Program-made: the position numbers and the translations under genes
In this document: positions 27,288 to 36,792 of the stretch, in pieces
Layout of the letters: every line of letters begins with the position of its first letter
Numbering within the stretch: the first letter of the stretch is position 1
NCBI RefSeq assembly: GCF_000621745.1
Contig: NZ_JHXK01000008.1
Location: 1 to 64,000 of the forward strand
From: Clostridium beijerinckii HUN142
GTDB taxonomy: Bacteria; Bacillota; Clostridia; Clostridiales; Clostridiaceae
Direction of reading: 5' to 3'
DNA length: 64,000 nt
Notes under the pieces: model-generated
Databases searched by the model: none
Seen by the model: the letters and a program-made list of their open reading frames with translations, nothing else
Told to the model about the DNA's origin: nothing

Positions 27288-27719
27288 ATGAGTGATAACA
27301 GAATAATTTCTAGAAGTGAATATATTGTTGCTAGTGTATCTGGTGCTGCTATAGATAATAAGATAATAAAGAGACCTTATACTAACCCTCGAAATCCTTC
27401 CAATAAAAAACAAAATAACGCCAAATCTTTTGACAATACTTTACATTCATCAGCTTCACAATCATCATCGAATGACAATTCAACGGCCTTTTCAAATGAA
27501 TTGGAAAATATGGCAAGATTGAAAAGTGAAGAAAACTCTAGGTTGGTTCAGGCAAAATTCAACAATAAAATAAAAGATTCTGAAACTAGCGAGAAGAATC
27601 CTGCTGAAACTGAATTGCATAACAAGCTTGCTCAAGCTATGGATGTTGATGTGGATGTATCTACTCTATATAAAAAAGTACAATTACTAAATTCATTAAA
27701 AAATGAATCTAATAACTAA
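27288..27719 (+). CDS. Hypothetical soluble protein
   Basis: The 143-residue product is preceded by a strong GGGAGGGG site. It is hydrophilic, with a low-complexity Asn/Ser-rich middle (HSSASQSSSNDNS) and two short helical blocks, FSNELENMARLKSEENSRLV and DVSTLYKKVQLLNSLKN. No signal peptide, membrane helix or cysteine pattern is visible. I recognise no family. The good ribosome site and a terminator right after the stop make it a real gene. Confidence 0.7.
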   Translation: MSDNRIISRSEYIVASVSGAAIDNKIIKRPYTNPRNPSNKKQNNAKSFDNTLHSSASQSSSNDNSTAFSNELENMARLKSEENSRLVQAKFNNKIKDSETSEKNPAETELHNKLAQAMDVDVDVSTLYKKVQLLNSLKNESNN

Positions 27720-27725
27720 TAAGAA

Positions 27726-27761
27726 GTTGCCAAAACACATTGTTTTTGGCAACCTCTTTTT
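27726..27761. terminator. Bidirectional terminator
   Basis: GTTGCCAAAA and TTTTGGCAAC form a perfect 10-pair stem followed by CTCTTTTTG on the plus strand. It separates the hypothetical gene from the converging ABC exporter and, on the minus strand, would also stop the latter. Confidence 0.9.
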
Positions 27762-27770
27762 GTCTAAAGT

Positions 27771-29477
27771 CTATACTGCTGCTAGTCTATGTAAATTACT
27801 GTACTCTCCTTGTTTCTCCATTAATTCTTCGTGGGTTCCTGCTTCTATTATACCTGTTTTTCCAAGTACAATAATTTCATCTGCATTCTTAATGGTAGAC
27901 AATCTATGTGCAACTACTATGGTTGTCCTTCCAGCGCATAACTTTTCTAGGGATTCTTGAATTATGCGTTCTGTTGCATTATCTAATGCTGATGTTGCTT
28001 CATCCAAAATTAATATTGGAGGATTCTTAAGAAAAACTCTTGCAATGGAAATACGCTGCTTTTGCCCACCAGATAATTTAACACCTCTTTCACCAATGTA
28101 GGTATCATATCCTTCTGGTAATGTATTTATAAATTCATGAATATTAGCCATCTTAGCAGCTCTTAGTAATTCTTCTTCAGTTGCATCTGTCTTTCCGAAC
28201 AGTATATTATCTCTTATTGTTCCTGTAAATAAGAAAACTTCTTGCTGAACTATTCCAATATTCTCTCTAAGAGAATCTAATTTAACATCATAAATACTCT
28301 TATTATCTATTAAAATATCTCCACTATCAACTTCATAAAATCTTGGGATAAGATTGCAAAATGTTGTTTTACCTCCACCTGAAGCTCCTACTAATGCCAA
28401 CATCTTTCCTTTATTTATTTTGATAGTAATATTTTTTAAAACTTCTTTACCTTCATAACTGAAATTAACATCTTTAAATTCTATTTCCCCTTGAACATTT
28501 TCAAGTTCAGTTGCATTTGCTTTATCTTTTTCTTTATCTTGACTCATTATTTCTATATATCTTTGGAAACCTGTAATTCCATTTTGAAATTGCTCCATAA
28601 AATCAATAAGTTTCTTTATTGGGGTCATAAAGATTTTTATAAACAGCATATATGCCATAAAATCTCCAATGTTTATAAGTCCAATAAGTGTAAATATTCC
28701 TCCTCCTATTAAACCTACGTAACTTAGCACGTCCATCCCAAATCCTGCACCAGAAGAATATTCTGCCATTACTTTGTATGCTCTTTCTCTGGCATTAATG
28801 AACTTTTTATTTCCTTTTTCAAATTTTTCTTCTTCGGCTTCATGACTTACAAATGCTTTCGATATTTTTATTCCCGAAATACTATTCTCAAGATTTGCAT
28901 TGACTGCTCCTGTTTCTACTTTAGTTTCAAGGAAAGCTTTATTCATCTTCTTTCTCTCATACAAAGTAAACCATACTATAAATGGTATGAATGCAAATAT
29001 TAGAACTGTAAGAGGTATATTAATTGTACACAATATTATAAATGAACCTATAAGCATAACTATTGATATAAATAAATCTTCTGGCCCATGATGAGCAAGC
29101 TCAGAAATATCCATTAAATCATTAATGATTCTAGACATTATATCCCCTGTTTTATTATTATCAAAAAAGCTATTAGGTAATTTTTGAAGGTGCTTAAATA
29201 TATGTCTTCTCATATCCCCCTGCATTCTAACACCTACAACATGTCCCCAATACTGCATGAAATACCCACATGCAGCTTTGATTCCAAAGATTATAAGTAA
29301 CGCTATAGCAAATACAATAATTGTTCTTAAGTCTTTATTTGGAATTGATTCATTGACAAGGTCCCTTGTCATAACTGGATATACTAAATCGCATAAAGAT
29401 GCGATAAGTGCTACTACTAAATCTAAAATAAATAGTAATTTATATGGTTTATAAAATGAAATAAATTTTTTTATCAT
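27771..29477 (-). CDS. ABC exporter, fused membrane and ATPase domains
   Basis: The 568-residue half-transporter has a six-helix type I exporter domain (about 1-310) with the coupling-helix style segments RRHIFKHLQKLPNSFFDNNK and AEEEKFEKGNKKF, then the ATPase: Walker A GASGGGKTT (near 365), GIVQQEVFLFTGTI, signature LSGGQKQRIS, Walker B ILILDEATSALD and HRLSTI. It resembles MsbA/LmrA-like multidrug or lipid exporters. It would act as a homodimer unless a partner lies elsewhere. Substrate unknown. AAAGGAG precedes the ATG. Confidence 0.92.
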   Translation of the reverse strand: MIKKFISFYKPYKLLFILDLVVALIASLCDLVYPVMTRDLVNESIPNKDLRTIIVFAIALLIIFGIKAACGYFMQYWGHVVGVRMQGDMRRHIFKHLQKLPNSFFDNNKTGDIMSRIINDLMDISELAHHGPEDLFISIVMLIGSFIILCTINIPLTVLIFAFIPFIVWFTLYERKKMNKAFLETKVETGAVNANLENSISGIKISKAFVSHEAEEEKFEKGNKKFINARERAYKVMAEYSSGAGFGMDVLSYVGLIGGGIFTLIGLINIGDFMAYMLFIKIFMTPIKKLIDFMEQFQNGITGFQRYIEIMSQDKEKDKANATELENVQGEIEFKDVNFSYEGKEVLKNITIKINKGKMLALVGASGGGKTTFCNLIPRFYEVDSGDILIDNKSIYDVKLDSLRENIGIVQQEVFLFTGTIRDNILFGKTDATEEELLRAAKMANIHEFINTLPEGYDTYIGERGVKLSGGQKQRISIARVFLKNPPILILDEATSALDNATERIIQESLEKLCAGRTTIVVAHRLSTIKNADEIIVLGKTGIIEAGTHEELMEKQGEYSNLHRLAAV

Positions 29478-29575
29478 TTAAAATCTCCTTTCCCTAAGGA
29501 ATAAAATTTATATAGCTTGTATATAATTAAAACATGATACATAATTTTCCAATTGTAAGGTGGTGAATAACTTTC

Positions 29576-29827
29576 ATGAAAAAGCTATTTTATTTTATAA
29601 GCTTCTGCTTGGCAATACTATTGCCTTTATTTTCGCTAAACATTATAGCAAGTAAATCTGATCCAGATTACTTTTTTCCATTAATCTTTATTTGCCTAGG
29701 CCTTTGTGATACACTACTTGGCATTAATTTATTAAATGCAAACAAAAAGTTTTTAGGTATTTCCAGCTTTGTGATAGCCAGCTTCTTATTTGTTTTAGTT
29801 GGAAGCAAGATTTGTATATATAATTAA
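29576..29827 (+). CDS. Small membrane protein, unknown
   Basis: The 83 residues form three hydrophobic helices: LFYFISFCLAILLPLFSLNI, FFPLIFICLGLCDTLLGIN and ISSFVIASFLFVLVGS. AAGGTGGTG lies ten bases upstream of the ATG. It is divergent from the ABC exporter and converges on the next importer operon. I do not recognise the family. Confidence 0.6.
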   Translation: MKKLFYFISFCLAILLPLFSLNIIASKSDPDYFFPLIFICLGLCDTLLGINLLNANKKFLGISSFVIASFLFVLVGSKICIYN

Positions 29828-29864
29828 AAGTATGTAATAGTAGTACATCCCTACTATACAACTT

Positions 29865-30533
29865 TTATATTATCTTTAAAATTTCTTCTTTACATTTATC
29901 CAAATTTTCACTAAATGTTCCTTCTATTTTAACTGGCCTATTGTTAAATACTATTATATTCCCTTGGAAATATATAGCTTCATCTAAATCGTGAGTAACT
30001 AATATAACCATTCTCTTTTCTTTTGATAACAAATTTTTGAACTCATCAATTATTGAATATTTCAATTTATAGTCTAAAGATTTAAAAGGTTCATCCATTA
30101 AAATTACTTTTGATGGCTTTCCAAATGCCCTTGCTATATTAACTCTTTGTCTCATTCCTCCACTAAGTGCATTTGGATACTTATTTTTTGTATCATAAAT
30201 TCCAACCAAATTTAGTACTTCATCAATTCTATTATCTAAAATAGAATCCTTGAAATACCTTTCTAATGCAATTTCTAAGTTTTCTTTAACAGTAAGCCAC
30301 TCAATTAACCTATCTTCCTGAAATATATAGCTTATATCATTTAATGAAACGCCGCTTATATTTCCACCTTGAGCATCTGTTAGACCTGCTATAATATCTA
30401 AAAGAGTACTCTTTCCACACCCGGATTTTCCTATTATACAATTTATCTTATCGTCATAAAAATCTATGTTGAAATTTTCAAAAATTTTCTCAGTTCCATA
30501 TGACTTATCTAGATTTTTAATGCTTATATTCAT
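29865..30533 (-). CDS. NitT/TauT-type ABC transporter, ATP-binding protein
   Basis: The 222-residue ATPase has Walker A GKSGCGKSTLLDIIAGL, the SsuB/TauB-like ISYIFQEDRLIEWLTVKENL, signature LSGGMRQRVNIARAF and Walker B VILMDEPFKSLD. I take the ATG at 30533, five bases after AGGTGG; a GTG three codons upstream is the alternative. It overlaps the permease gene slightly. It energises uptake of an anion or organic compound bound by the lipoprotein two genes upstream. Confidence 0.9.
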   Translation of the reverse strand: MNISIKNLDKSYGTEKIFENFNIDFYDDKINCIIGKSGCGKSTLLDIIAGLTDAQGGNISGVSLNDISYIFQEDRLIEWLTVKENLEIALERYFKDSILDNRIDEVLNLVGIYDTKNKYPNALSGGMRQRVNIARAFGKPSKVILMDEPFKSLDYKLKYSIIDEFKNLLSKEKRMVILVTHDLDEAIYFQGNIIVFNNRPVKIEGTFSENLDKCKEEILKII

Positions 30534-31285
30534 TTGGACCACCTATATGTTCTTTTCCTTAATAACTTATTTAAAAACTCTAAAACTAGAGATACAATAA
30601 CAATAATTACAATCCACGCAAAAATTCCTGAAGTATTAAAGTTAACTTTTTCTACCTGTATCTGTGACCCTATCCCAAACTTTGGCTGCCCGTATACTTC
30701 TCCTGCAATTACAACTTTAAAAGTCAATGAAAATGTCGATACAAATATACTCATAAAATAAAATTTCATAGTTGGAATATAAATTTTTTTAATTTTATTC
30801 TTTAAACTCACTTCATATATCTTAGTCATATCCATTATTTTTTTATCTATTTGCAAAAGATTATTTCGTATACCTTCATAAAGGATTGGAAAAATGATAG
30901 CAAATCCCGCAACAAATGGTGTACTATCCTTATCAAACCACACCAATGAAAGAACTACTAACACCATAGTTGGAATTGTCTTACTAAATGAATTTACAGG
31001 TTCCATTAAATACTTAAAAAAGGGATACACTGTTGCGAGCACCCCTAAAATCATTGAAAAAGCCAAAGCTAATACATAACTAGTCGTAGTCCTATAAAAA
31101 CTGCTAAAAATGATCTTTAACGAATTTTTATCACTAAAAATATTCTTAATAGCTTCAAATACTTGTTCTAATCTTGGAATATATATATCATTATTTATTA
31201 TTATTGCAATGAGCTGCCATATCCCTATGAAAAATACACATGATAATAAAGTATAAAATCTACTTTTCCATGAATATCCCATCAT
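30530..31285 (-). CDS. NitT/TauT-type ABC transporter, permease
   Basis: The 251-residue membrane protein has about six helices and the BPD_transp_1 layout of SsuC/TauC: FSKTIPTMVLVVLSLVWF, then FPILYEGIRNNLLQIDKKIMDM and VVIAGEVYG. The start ATG lies within the last codons of the binding-protein gene (26-base overlap) with GGAGG about ten bases before. The three genes form one leftward operon in the order binding protein, permease, ATPase. Confidence 0.9.
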   Translation of the reverse strand: MMGYSWKSRFYTLLSCVFFIGIWQLIAIIINNDIYIPRLEQVFEAIKNIFSDKNSLKIIFSSFYRTTTSYVLALAFSMILGVLATVYPFFKYLMEPVNSFSKTIPTMVLVVLSLVWFDKDSTPFVAGFAIIFPILYEGIRNNLLQIDKKIMDMTKIYEVSLKNKIKKIYIPTMKFYFMSIFVSTFSLTFKVVIAGEVYGQPKFGIGSQIQVEKVNFNTSGIFAWIVIIVIVSLVLEFLNKLLRKRTYRWSK

Positions 31286-32258
31286 CTGGCATACTTCCTC
31301 CTATTGTTTTTGGATCAAACTCATTTAATTTTTTGAAATAAGTTTCATATTCTTTATAACAATCTTTTATTCCTACGTATTTTATATTAGATCTGTCAAT
31401 AGCTTTCACTACTATTGGTTTCTTTGCAGAAACTCCTATTTCTTCGCAGTAATCTCCAGCCGTTTCTTTGTTATTATATATCCACTCTTCTGAATCTTTA
31501 ACTTGCTTTAAAAGTTCTGAGACAAATTCTTTATCATTTTCTAGCAATTCCTTCTTAACTATGATTGTTGATTGAGGATATCCATATTGAGAGTTATTTA
31601 TTTTTTTCCATTCTTCATTTAAATTTAACATTACGTTAAACTTCTCATTTTTACTCTGAACAGTTGATAAAGCTGGTTCTGGTATTACTGCATATTCTGA
31701 TTTCCCTGATAAAATTATTGGTGCAAGTTCATTTACTGTATTTACATAACTAAAGTTAATTTCTTTATCTACATCAATACCCTTTTCTTTAAGTATTGTT
31801 CTTGCAATTATATCAGGTGTTAATCCCTTCCCAATATTGTAAACTTCTTTTCCTTTTAAATCCTCAATACTTTGATTTTGATTAGTTGACCCTATATAAA
31901 ATGATCCAAATCCAACTGTCCCTGCTATCTTATATTCCTTATTCTTATTAAACACAGTTGCTGCTACGTTTGAAGGTACAATTGCAATATCTGGCTCACT
32001 CTTCATAACGCTTGTAACTAAGCTGTCAGAGTTTTGCTCAATAGTATAATTAATATTATATCCAGATTTAATTTCTGGTTTTTCTTTTATAAGTTTAGCT
32101 ACAGCTATAGCTGTAAGCCCATCTGGTGTTACAAAACTAATATCTTTTGTTGATTTTTTATTATCTTCAGATTTGCTTTGGTTTGAGCTACTGCCACAAC
32201 CTGCAAATGTAAACACACACAATATCATAATTAAAAATAATGATACCTTTTTCTTCAT
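31260..32258 (-). CDS. NitT/TauT-type substrate-binding lipoprotein
   Basis: The 332 residues begin with a lipoprotein signal (MKKKVSLFLIMILCV, lipobox FAGC, Cys21). The mature protein fits the NMT1/SsuA-like class: VTPDGLTAIAVAKLIKEKP, MKSEPDIAIVPSNVAATVFN, VYNIGKGLTPDIIARTILKE and NELAPIILSGKSEYAVIPEP. Such proteins bind sulfonates, nitrate, pyrimidine precursors or similar. The substrate cannot be assigned here because no metabolic gene sits in the operon. GGGGGAATTAAA precedes the ATG. Confidence 0.88.
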   Translation of the reverse strand: MKKKVSLFLIMILCVFTFAGCGSSSNQSKSEDNKKSTKDISFVTPDGLTAIAVAKLIKEKPEIKSGYNINYTIEQNSDSLVTSVMKSEPDIAIVPSNVAATVFNKNKEYKIAGTVGFGSFYIGSTNQNQSIEDLKGKEVYNIGKGLTPDIIARTILKEKGIDVDKEINFSYVNTVNELAPIILSGKSEYAVIPEPALSTVQSKNEKFNVMLNLNEEWKKINNSQYGYPQSTIIVKKELLENDKEFVSELLKQVKDSEEWIYNNKETAGDYCEEIGVSAKKPIVVKAIDRSNIKYVGIKDCYKEYETYFKKLNEFDPKTIGGSMPDDGIFMEK

Positions 32259-32378
32259 TTTAATTCCCCCTAAAAAATATTAATATCTAAATTAAAAATT
32301 AAATCAAAATATTTAATAGTAATATTAATTAATTGATATTCACTATTAATTATAATAACATATTAAAATCGAAATACC

Positions 32379-32676
32379 AAATCTGTATGGATATTCAACT
32401 ATAATCTATACTTATGCGTATATCTTTACTAGAAATCATAAATATATTTGTGAAGAAAACATTTGAAAATGAGCTGTTAAAGGTTCTTAGCTGTAGGTTG
32501 TTCCACTTTAGCTTGTCAAACTGAAAGTTGGAGCATGCTAAATTGGATAGAACCTGCTGCTTAGAACCTTCAGCAATATTTTCATAGCTTTTCGGAATCA
32601 AAATATTTATGATTCCGGTAAGTTATCACATAAGTCTAGTTTTAAAGTTGGATATCTATATTTCAATACAGATTAA
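32379..32676. repeat. Family A long hairpin, copy 2 (fullest)
   Basis: The outermost arms AATCTGTATGG-ATATTCAACT and, inverted at the right, AGTTGGATATCTATATTTCA ATACAGATT pair, and pairing continues inward through ACTAGAAATCATAAATAT.. to a loop near 32527. Total length is about 298 bases with roughly three quarters of bases paired. It is the inverse of the copy at 25287-25483. It lies between the binding-protein gene and yaaR, both leftward. A leftward 68-codon frame inside is a shadow of the repeat. Confidence 0.8.
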
Positions 32677-32686
32677 AAACGACAAA

Positions 32687-32718
32687 AGAACATGTAAAAT
32701 AATTATTAAACATGTTCT
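32687..32718 (-). terminator. yaaR terminator
   Basis: AGAACATGT and ACATGTTCT pair exactly; on the minus strand the stem is followed by TTTGTCGTTTTTAA. The segment 32719-32853 shows only AT-rich DNA with a degraded repeat word. Confidence 0.65.
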
Positions 32719-32853
32719 AATATATTTCTATTTATAAAAAATATACATTTATATACTCACTGAAATTGGATTTCCACATTCCCGTCTTGATTGAGCACTC
32801 AACTTAATGACCTTGTAAATGTGAATATGTTATAGCAACATTTGTATCATTTA

Positions 32854-33273
32854 TTACCTATATATATCAACAATCATACCTTGAATTTCATCAATTGTTG
32901 ACGCTATATTTATATTATCTTTTTCATCAGAAAGGAGTGCTTTTGTTAATTCTTCAAGTTTTCCATCAACAGTATCAACAGTTACAAAATACTGAGTCTG
33001 CCAAAAGCTAATATCTTTTTTAGTCTCATACATGAACTTTAGTATTGATTCTAAATATTCTTTTATCATCTTCTTATACATAACCACATCAACATAAGTC
33101 TTAGTAGTTACGAGTCTGTTACCCCTTTTTTTTATGTCATCTATCATTTTTTTGAGTTGTTCTTCTGATTTTTTATGTCTTTCCTGACTAAAACTTTGGG
33201 AAAAATCTTTTTTTTCAGAAACAATTTTTCTCTCAGAAGTTACGGTACCTCTTCGCACTCTACCAATCTCCAT
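32854..33273 (-). CDS. YaaR-family protein (DUF327)
   Basis: The 139-residue protein has a charged N-terminal third (SERKIVSEKKDFSQSFSQER) and the conserved helical part SEEQLKKMIDDIKKRGNRL, TKTYVDVVMYKKMIKEYLES and ending TIDEIQGMIVDIYR, which I recognise as the DUF327/YaaR family of Firmicutes. Its function is not established. AGGAGAGG lies upstream of the ATG. Here it is not next to the tmk/holB genes it accompanies in Bacillus. Confidence 0.82.
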   Translation of the reverse strand: MEIGRVRRGTVTSERKIVSEKKDFSQSFSQERHKKSEEQLKKMIDDIKKRGNRLVTTKTYVDVVMYKKMIKEYLESILKFMYETKKDISFWQTQYFVTVDTVDGKLEELTKALLSDEKDNINIASTIDEIQGMIVDIYR

Positions 33274-33506
33274 GTATATTCAATCCTCTCCTAACTCAAA
33301 AATAAAGTTTATCTAAAGTTTAAAACTATAAATATAACTAGTTATTTTTTATTGTATATCTAACTAATTATATCAAAATCCGGTTACTTTCTCTACTTAA
33401 TATTTTATTTTGATATGTATATTTCATTTTTTCCCATGTATATAAATTCATTAAATCTCTAATATATATATGTATATATTAAATTATGAATGGAGTGATG
33501 TTATCC

Positions 33507-36119
33507 ATGTGGTTTGACACACCTTCACAAGAAGTTTTACAAAAATTAAATGTTAATCCCGATGTTGGCCTTTCTGAATCAGAGGCAAAGGAGCGCCTTG
33601 AAAAATATGGAGAAAACAAATTAGCTTCTCAAAGGAAAAAGAGCCTTTGGCAGCTATTCTTATCCCAAATAAACGATGTTATGATTTATATACTTTTAGT
33701 TGCAGCAATTATTTCTGCATTTATGCACGAATATAGTGACACAATCGTGATACTGCTTGTAATTTTAATAAATGCTCTAATAGGAGTGTTTCAAGAATCT
33801 AAGGCAGAAAAATCTCTCGAAGCATTAAAAAAATTATCTACTCCAAAAGCAATAGTCAAGAGAGATGGTATTATAAAAGAAATACCTTCTGAAGAAGTTG
33901 TTGTGGGTGATATTATTGTACTAGATGCAGGAAGATATCTCCCTGCTGATTTGCGATTAATTGAAAGTGCTAATTTAAAAATAGATGAATCAGCATTTAC
34001 TGGTGAATCTGTCCCTGCCGAGAAAGATAGTAATGTCACACTTGCAAATAACAATATTCCCATAGGTGATATGATAAACATGGCTTTTATGTCCACTCTA
34101 GTGACTTACGGACGCGGAACTGGTGTCGTTGTAAATACTGGAATGAATACACAAATAGGAAAAATAGCTGATATGCTAAATAAAGAGGAAGACAATACGA
34201 CTCCATTGCAGCGAAGACTTGCATCTCTTGGAAAAACTTTAGGCTTTGGAGCTGTAGGTATTTGCGTGTTAATCTTTGTCATATCAATGTTTCAAGGACG
34301 AGATTGGTTCGAAATGCTTTTAACAGCTATAAGTTTAGCTGTTGCTGCAATTCCTGAAGGGCTTCCAGCAATTGTTGCAATAGTACTCGCAATGGGAGTC
34401 CAGCGAATGATAAATCAAAATTCTATAGTAAAAAAACTTCCAGCCGTTGAAACTTTAGGCTCTGTTAATATAATATGCTCTGACAAAACTGGAACCTTAA
34501 CTTTAAATGTAATGACAATAAAAAAATGCTGTATAAATAATAAACTTGTATCTATTGATAATTGCGATCTAGGTGATAATGATACCAAATTGTTGTTTGA
34601 AGGAATGATTTTATGCAATGATGCTACTTCAAAAGATGGTAGTAAAACAGGAGATCCTACTGAAATTGCTTTGCTGGATGCTGGAATCAAGTATGACTTA
34701 TATAAAGAAGATTTAAGCACAGATCACTCAAGGGTTGATGAAATTCCTTTTGACTCCGATAGAAAGCTCATGACTACAGTAAATAAATATGATTCACATT
34801 TTAAAGTTTTCACCAAAGGAGCTATTGATAATTTACTTAAACTTTCAAACAAAATCTTATTAAATGGAGAAATAATTGATTTTACACAAGAAAAAAAGGA
34901 TGAAATCCTAAAAATATCTAACCTGATGTCTGACGAAGCCTTAAGAGTCCTTGGTTTAAGCTATAAAGACATAAATGATGAAAGTGTCAGCATAGACTCA
35001 CTTGAAAAAGATTTAACTTTTGTAGGCTTAATGGGAATGATAGATCCTCCTAGAGAAGAAGTTAAACCATCAATTGCTTTGTGCAAGCAAGCTGGAATAA
35101 CTCCAATTATGATAACTGGAGATCATAAAAATACTGCCTTCGCAATTGCTAGTGAACTTGGAATTGCAAATAGTATAAATGAATGCATGACTGGTGCCGA
35201 AATTGACAGCTATAGTTATGAAGAATTTAATAAAATAGTTAACAACTATAAGGTATTTGCTAGAGTTTCTCCAGAAAATAAAGTTAAAATTGTAAAAGCA
35301 TTTAAGTTCCATGGAAACATTGTATCTATGACTGGTGATGGCGTTAACGATGCTCCATCTTTAAAGGCTGCTGATATAGGTGTTGCTATGGGTATCACAG
35401 GCACTGATGTTGCTAAAGGGGCTGCTGATATGATTTTAACAGACGACAATTTTACTACAATAGTCAAAGCCGTGGAGGAAGGAAGAAATATTTATGCAAA
35501 TATAAGAAAAGCTATAATATTTTTGCTATCATGTAACTTAGGTGAAATAATTTCTTTATTTGTAGCGATTCTATTGAATTTTGATCCACCATTATTACCA
35601 ATTCATATTTTATGGGTGAATTTAATAACAGACAGTTTCCCAGCACTTTCTCTTGGTGTAGATCCAAAGGATTCAAGCGTAATGGAGTATCCACCTAGAA
35701 ATCCGAAAGAATCACTTTTTGCAGAACACATGGGGTTATTTCTAGCCTTAAATGGTGTGCTAATTGGTGGTGTAACATTAGTTGCTTTTCTTCTTGGTGA
35801 ACGGCTATATATGAATTCCCTAGTTCACGCTCAAACTCTAGCTTTTGTGGTTTTAAGCTTTTCTCAATTATTTTTTTCACTCTCAATGCGAAGCAGGGAA
35901 AAATCTCTTTTGAAGCTTGGAGTATTCACAAACAAGTATTTATTACTGTCCATTTTACTTGGTATGTGTGTTCAATTTCTAATAATTATAATTCCTTTCT
36001 TTGCTGACGTATTTAATGTATTTATTTTAAGCGCCAGGGATTGGTTACTAGTAATATGTATCTCTCTAATACCATTTTTACTTAACGAAATATTTAAGTT
36101 GATTAAATACCATAAGTAG
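33507..36119 (+). CDS. P-type cation-transporting ATPase (calcium-pump type, P2A-like)
   Basis: The product is 870 residues from the ATG at 33507, which has GGAGTG at a good distance; two earlier in-frame ATGs are badly spaced. Order of motifs: N-terminal cation ATPase domain, actuator motif FTGESVPAEK, fourth helix AVAAIPEGLPAIVA with the PEGLP ion-binding turn of Ca pumps, phosphorylated Asp in DKTGTLTLN (D326), KGAIDNLL nucleotide loop, TGDGVNDAPSLKAADIG, and the C-terminal ATPase helices with NLITDSFPALSLG. It expels a cation, most likely Ca2+, at the expense of ATP. Metal specificity is inferred from the PEGLP type. Confidence 0.92.
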   Translation: MWFDTPSQEVLQKLNVNPDVGLSESEAKERLEKYGENKLASQRKKSLWQLFLSQINDVMIYILLVAAIISAFMHEYSDTIVILLVILINALIGVFQESKAEKSLEALKKLSTPKAIVKRDGIIKEIPSEEVVVGDIIVLDAGRYLPADLRLIESANLKIDESAFTGESVPAEKDSNVTLANNNIPIGDMINMAFMSTLVTYGRGTGVVVNTGMNTQIGKIADMLNKEEDNTTPLQRRLASLGKTLGFGAVGICVLIFVISMFQGRDWFEMLLTAISLAVAAIPEGLPAIVAIVLAMGVQRMINQNSIVKKLPAVETLGSVNIICSDKTGTLTLNVMTIKKCCINNKLVSIDNCDLGDNDTKLLFEGMILCNDATSKDGSKTGDPTEIALLDAGIKYDLYKEDLSTDHSRVDEIPFDSDRKLMTTVNKYDSHFKVFTKGAIDNLLKLSNKILLNGEIIDFTQEKKDEILKISNLMSDEALRVLGLSYKDINDESVSIDSLEKDLTFVGLMGMIDPPREEVKPSIALCKQAGITPIMITGDHKNTAFAIASELGIANSINECMTGAEIDSYSYEEFNKIVNNYKVFARVSPENKVKIVKAFKFHGNIVSMTGDGVNDAPSLKAADIGVAMGITGTDVAKGAADMILTDDNFTTIVKAVEEGRNIYANIRKAIIFLLSCNLGEIISLFVAILLNFDPPLLPIHILWVNLITDSFPALSLGVDPKDSSVMEYPPRNPKESLFAEHMGLFLALNGVLIGGVTLVAFLLGERLYMNSLVHAQTLAFVVLSFSQLFFSLSMRSREKSLLKLGVFTNKYLLLSILLGMCVQFLIIIIPFFADVFNVFILSARDWLLVICISLIPFLLNEIFKLIKYHK

Positions 36120-36273
36120 ATATAGGATAGTTATAATATTACATTTATTACATTATTCTAATGGTCGTTTTTATGAATATTGACAAACTTTTTTTATCTT
36201 TTCAATTATAGTTGAAACAAGCTAATATCTATAGTACAATCTATCATATAAAAGGGATTTAGGAGGTATTAAA

Positions 36274-36576
36274 ATGATAATAAAATGTATAGATAACGAT
36301 CTTTGTTCAACTTTAACTTTAAATAAGGAATATATGGTTATAGAAGAAGCACCTGAATATTATGTAATTATTGATGATAAAAATGATGAAACAACTTGCA
36401 GAAAATCAAGATTTGAAATTATTGAAGATGGTGGTTTAACTAAGAAAGCTAAAGCTACTATTACTGAATTAACTTATCAATTAGAAAATGATTTTAAAGA
36501 CATAAAACAATTTTCAATCAGAAAAAATTCCAAAGGTGAAATCAAAGAAATATCTGTAAAGTTTAAATATATCTAG
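36274..36576 (+). CDS. Small conserved-looking hypothetical protein
   Basis: The 100 residues have a beta-rich N-terminal half (MIIKCIDNDLCSTLTLNKEY MVIEEAPEYYVIIDDKND) reminiscent of a small SH3-like fold, and a helical/strand C-terminus. AGGAGGT lies nine bases upstream of the ATG and a strong terminator follows, so it is a single-gene unit. I recognise no family with certainty. Confidence 0.65.
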   Translation: MIIKCIDNDLCSTLTLNKEYMVIEEAPEYYVIIDDKNDETTCRKSRFEIIEDGGLTKKAKATITELTYQLENDFKDIKQFSIRKNSKGEIKEISVKFKYI

Positions 36577-36610
36577 AAAAAAGGTTCTGCCGTTTGGCAG
36601 AACTTTTTTT
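36577..36610 (+). terminator. Strong intrinsic terminator
   Basis: GGTTCTGCC-GTTT-GGCAGAACTTTTTTT, immediately after the stop codon. The preceding AAAAAA makes it potentially bidirectional for the converging asnB. Confidence 0.93.
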
Positions 36611-36710
36611 AATTCTCTACGAATTTATATTTATTCCAAATCTGCGAACAAATTATTAAAAAGTCTGATTAGGAAGATTACATTTTATAAAGAGAATAAA
36701 AAGAAAACAT

Positions 36711-36775
36711 ATTCGCCTGGCAATTTTTTCTCACATTCGTTCGAAAAGTGGTAGATGCATAACAAAACTTCTATT
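36711..36775. repeat. Family E hairpin, shortened inverted copy
   Basis: ATTCGCCTGGCAATTTTTTC, TCACATTCGTTCGAAAAG and GTAGATGCATAAC are the inverse of the element at 16301-16377, lacking its distal end. It sits just past the asnB stop. Confidence 0.55.
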
Positions 36776-36792
36776 TATAATCAGCTTATAAA

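Noticed and set aside
32395..32601. Leftward 68-codon frame
   Set aside because: It lies wholly within the family A hairpin, and its translation simply follows the repeat; no ribosome site.
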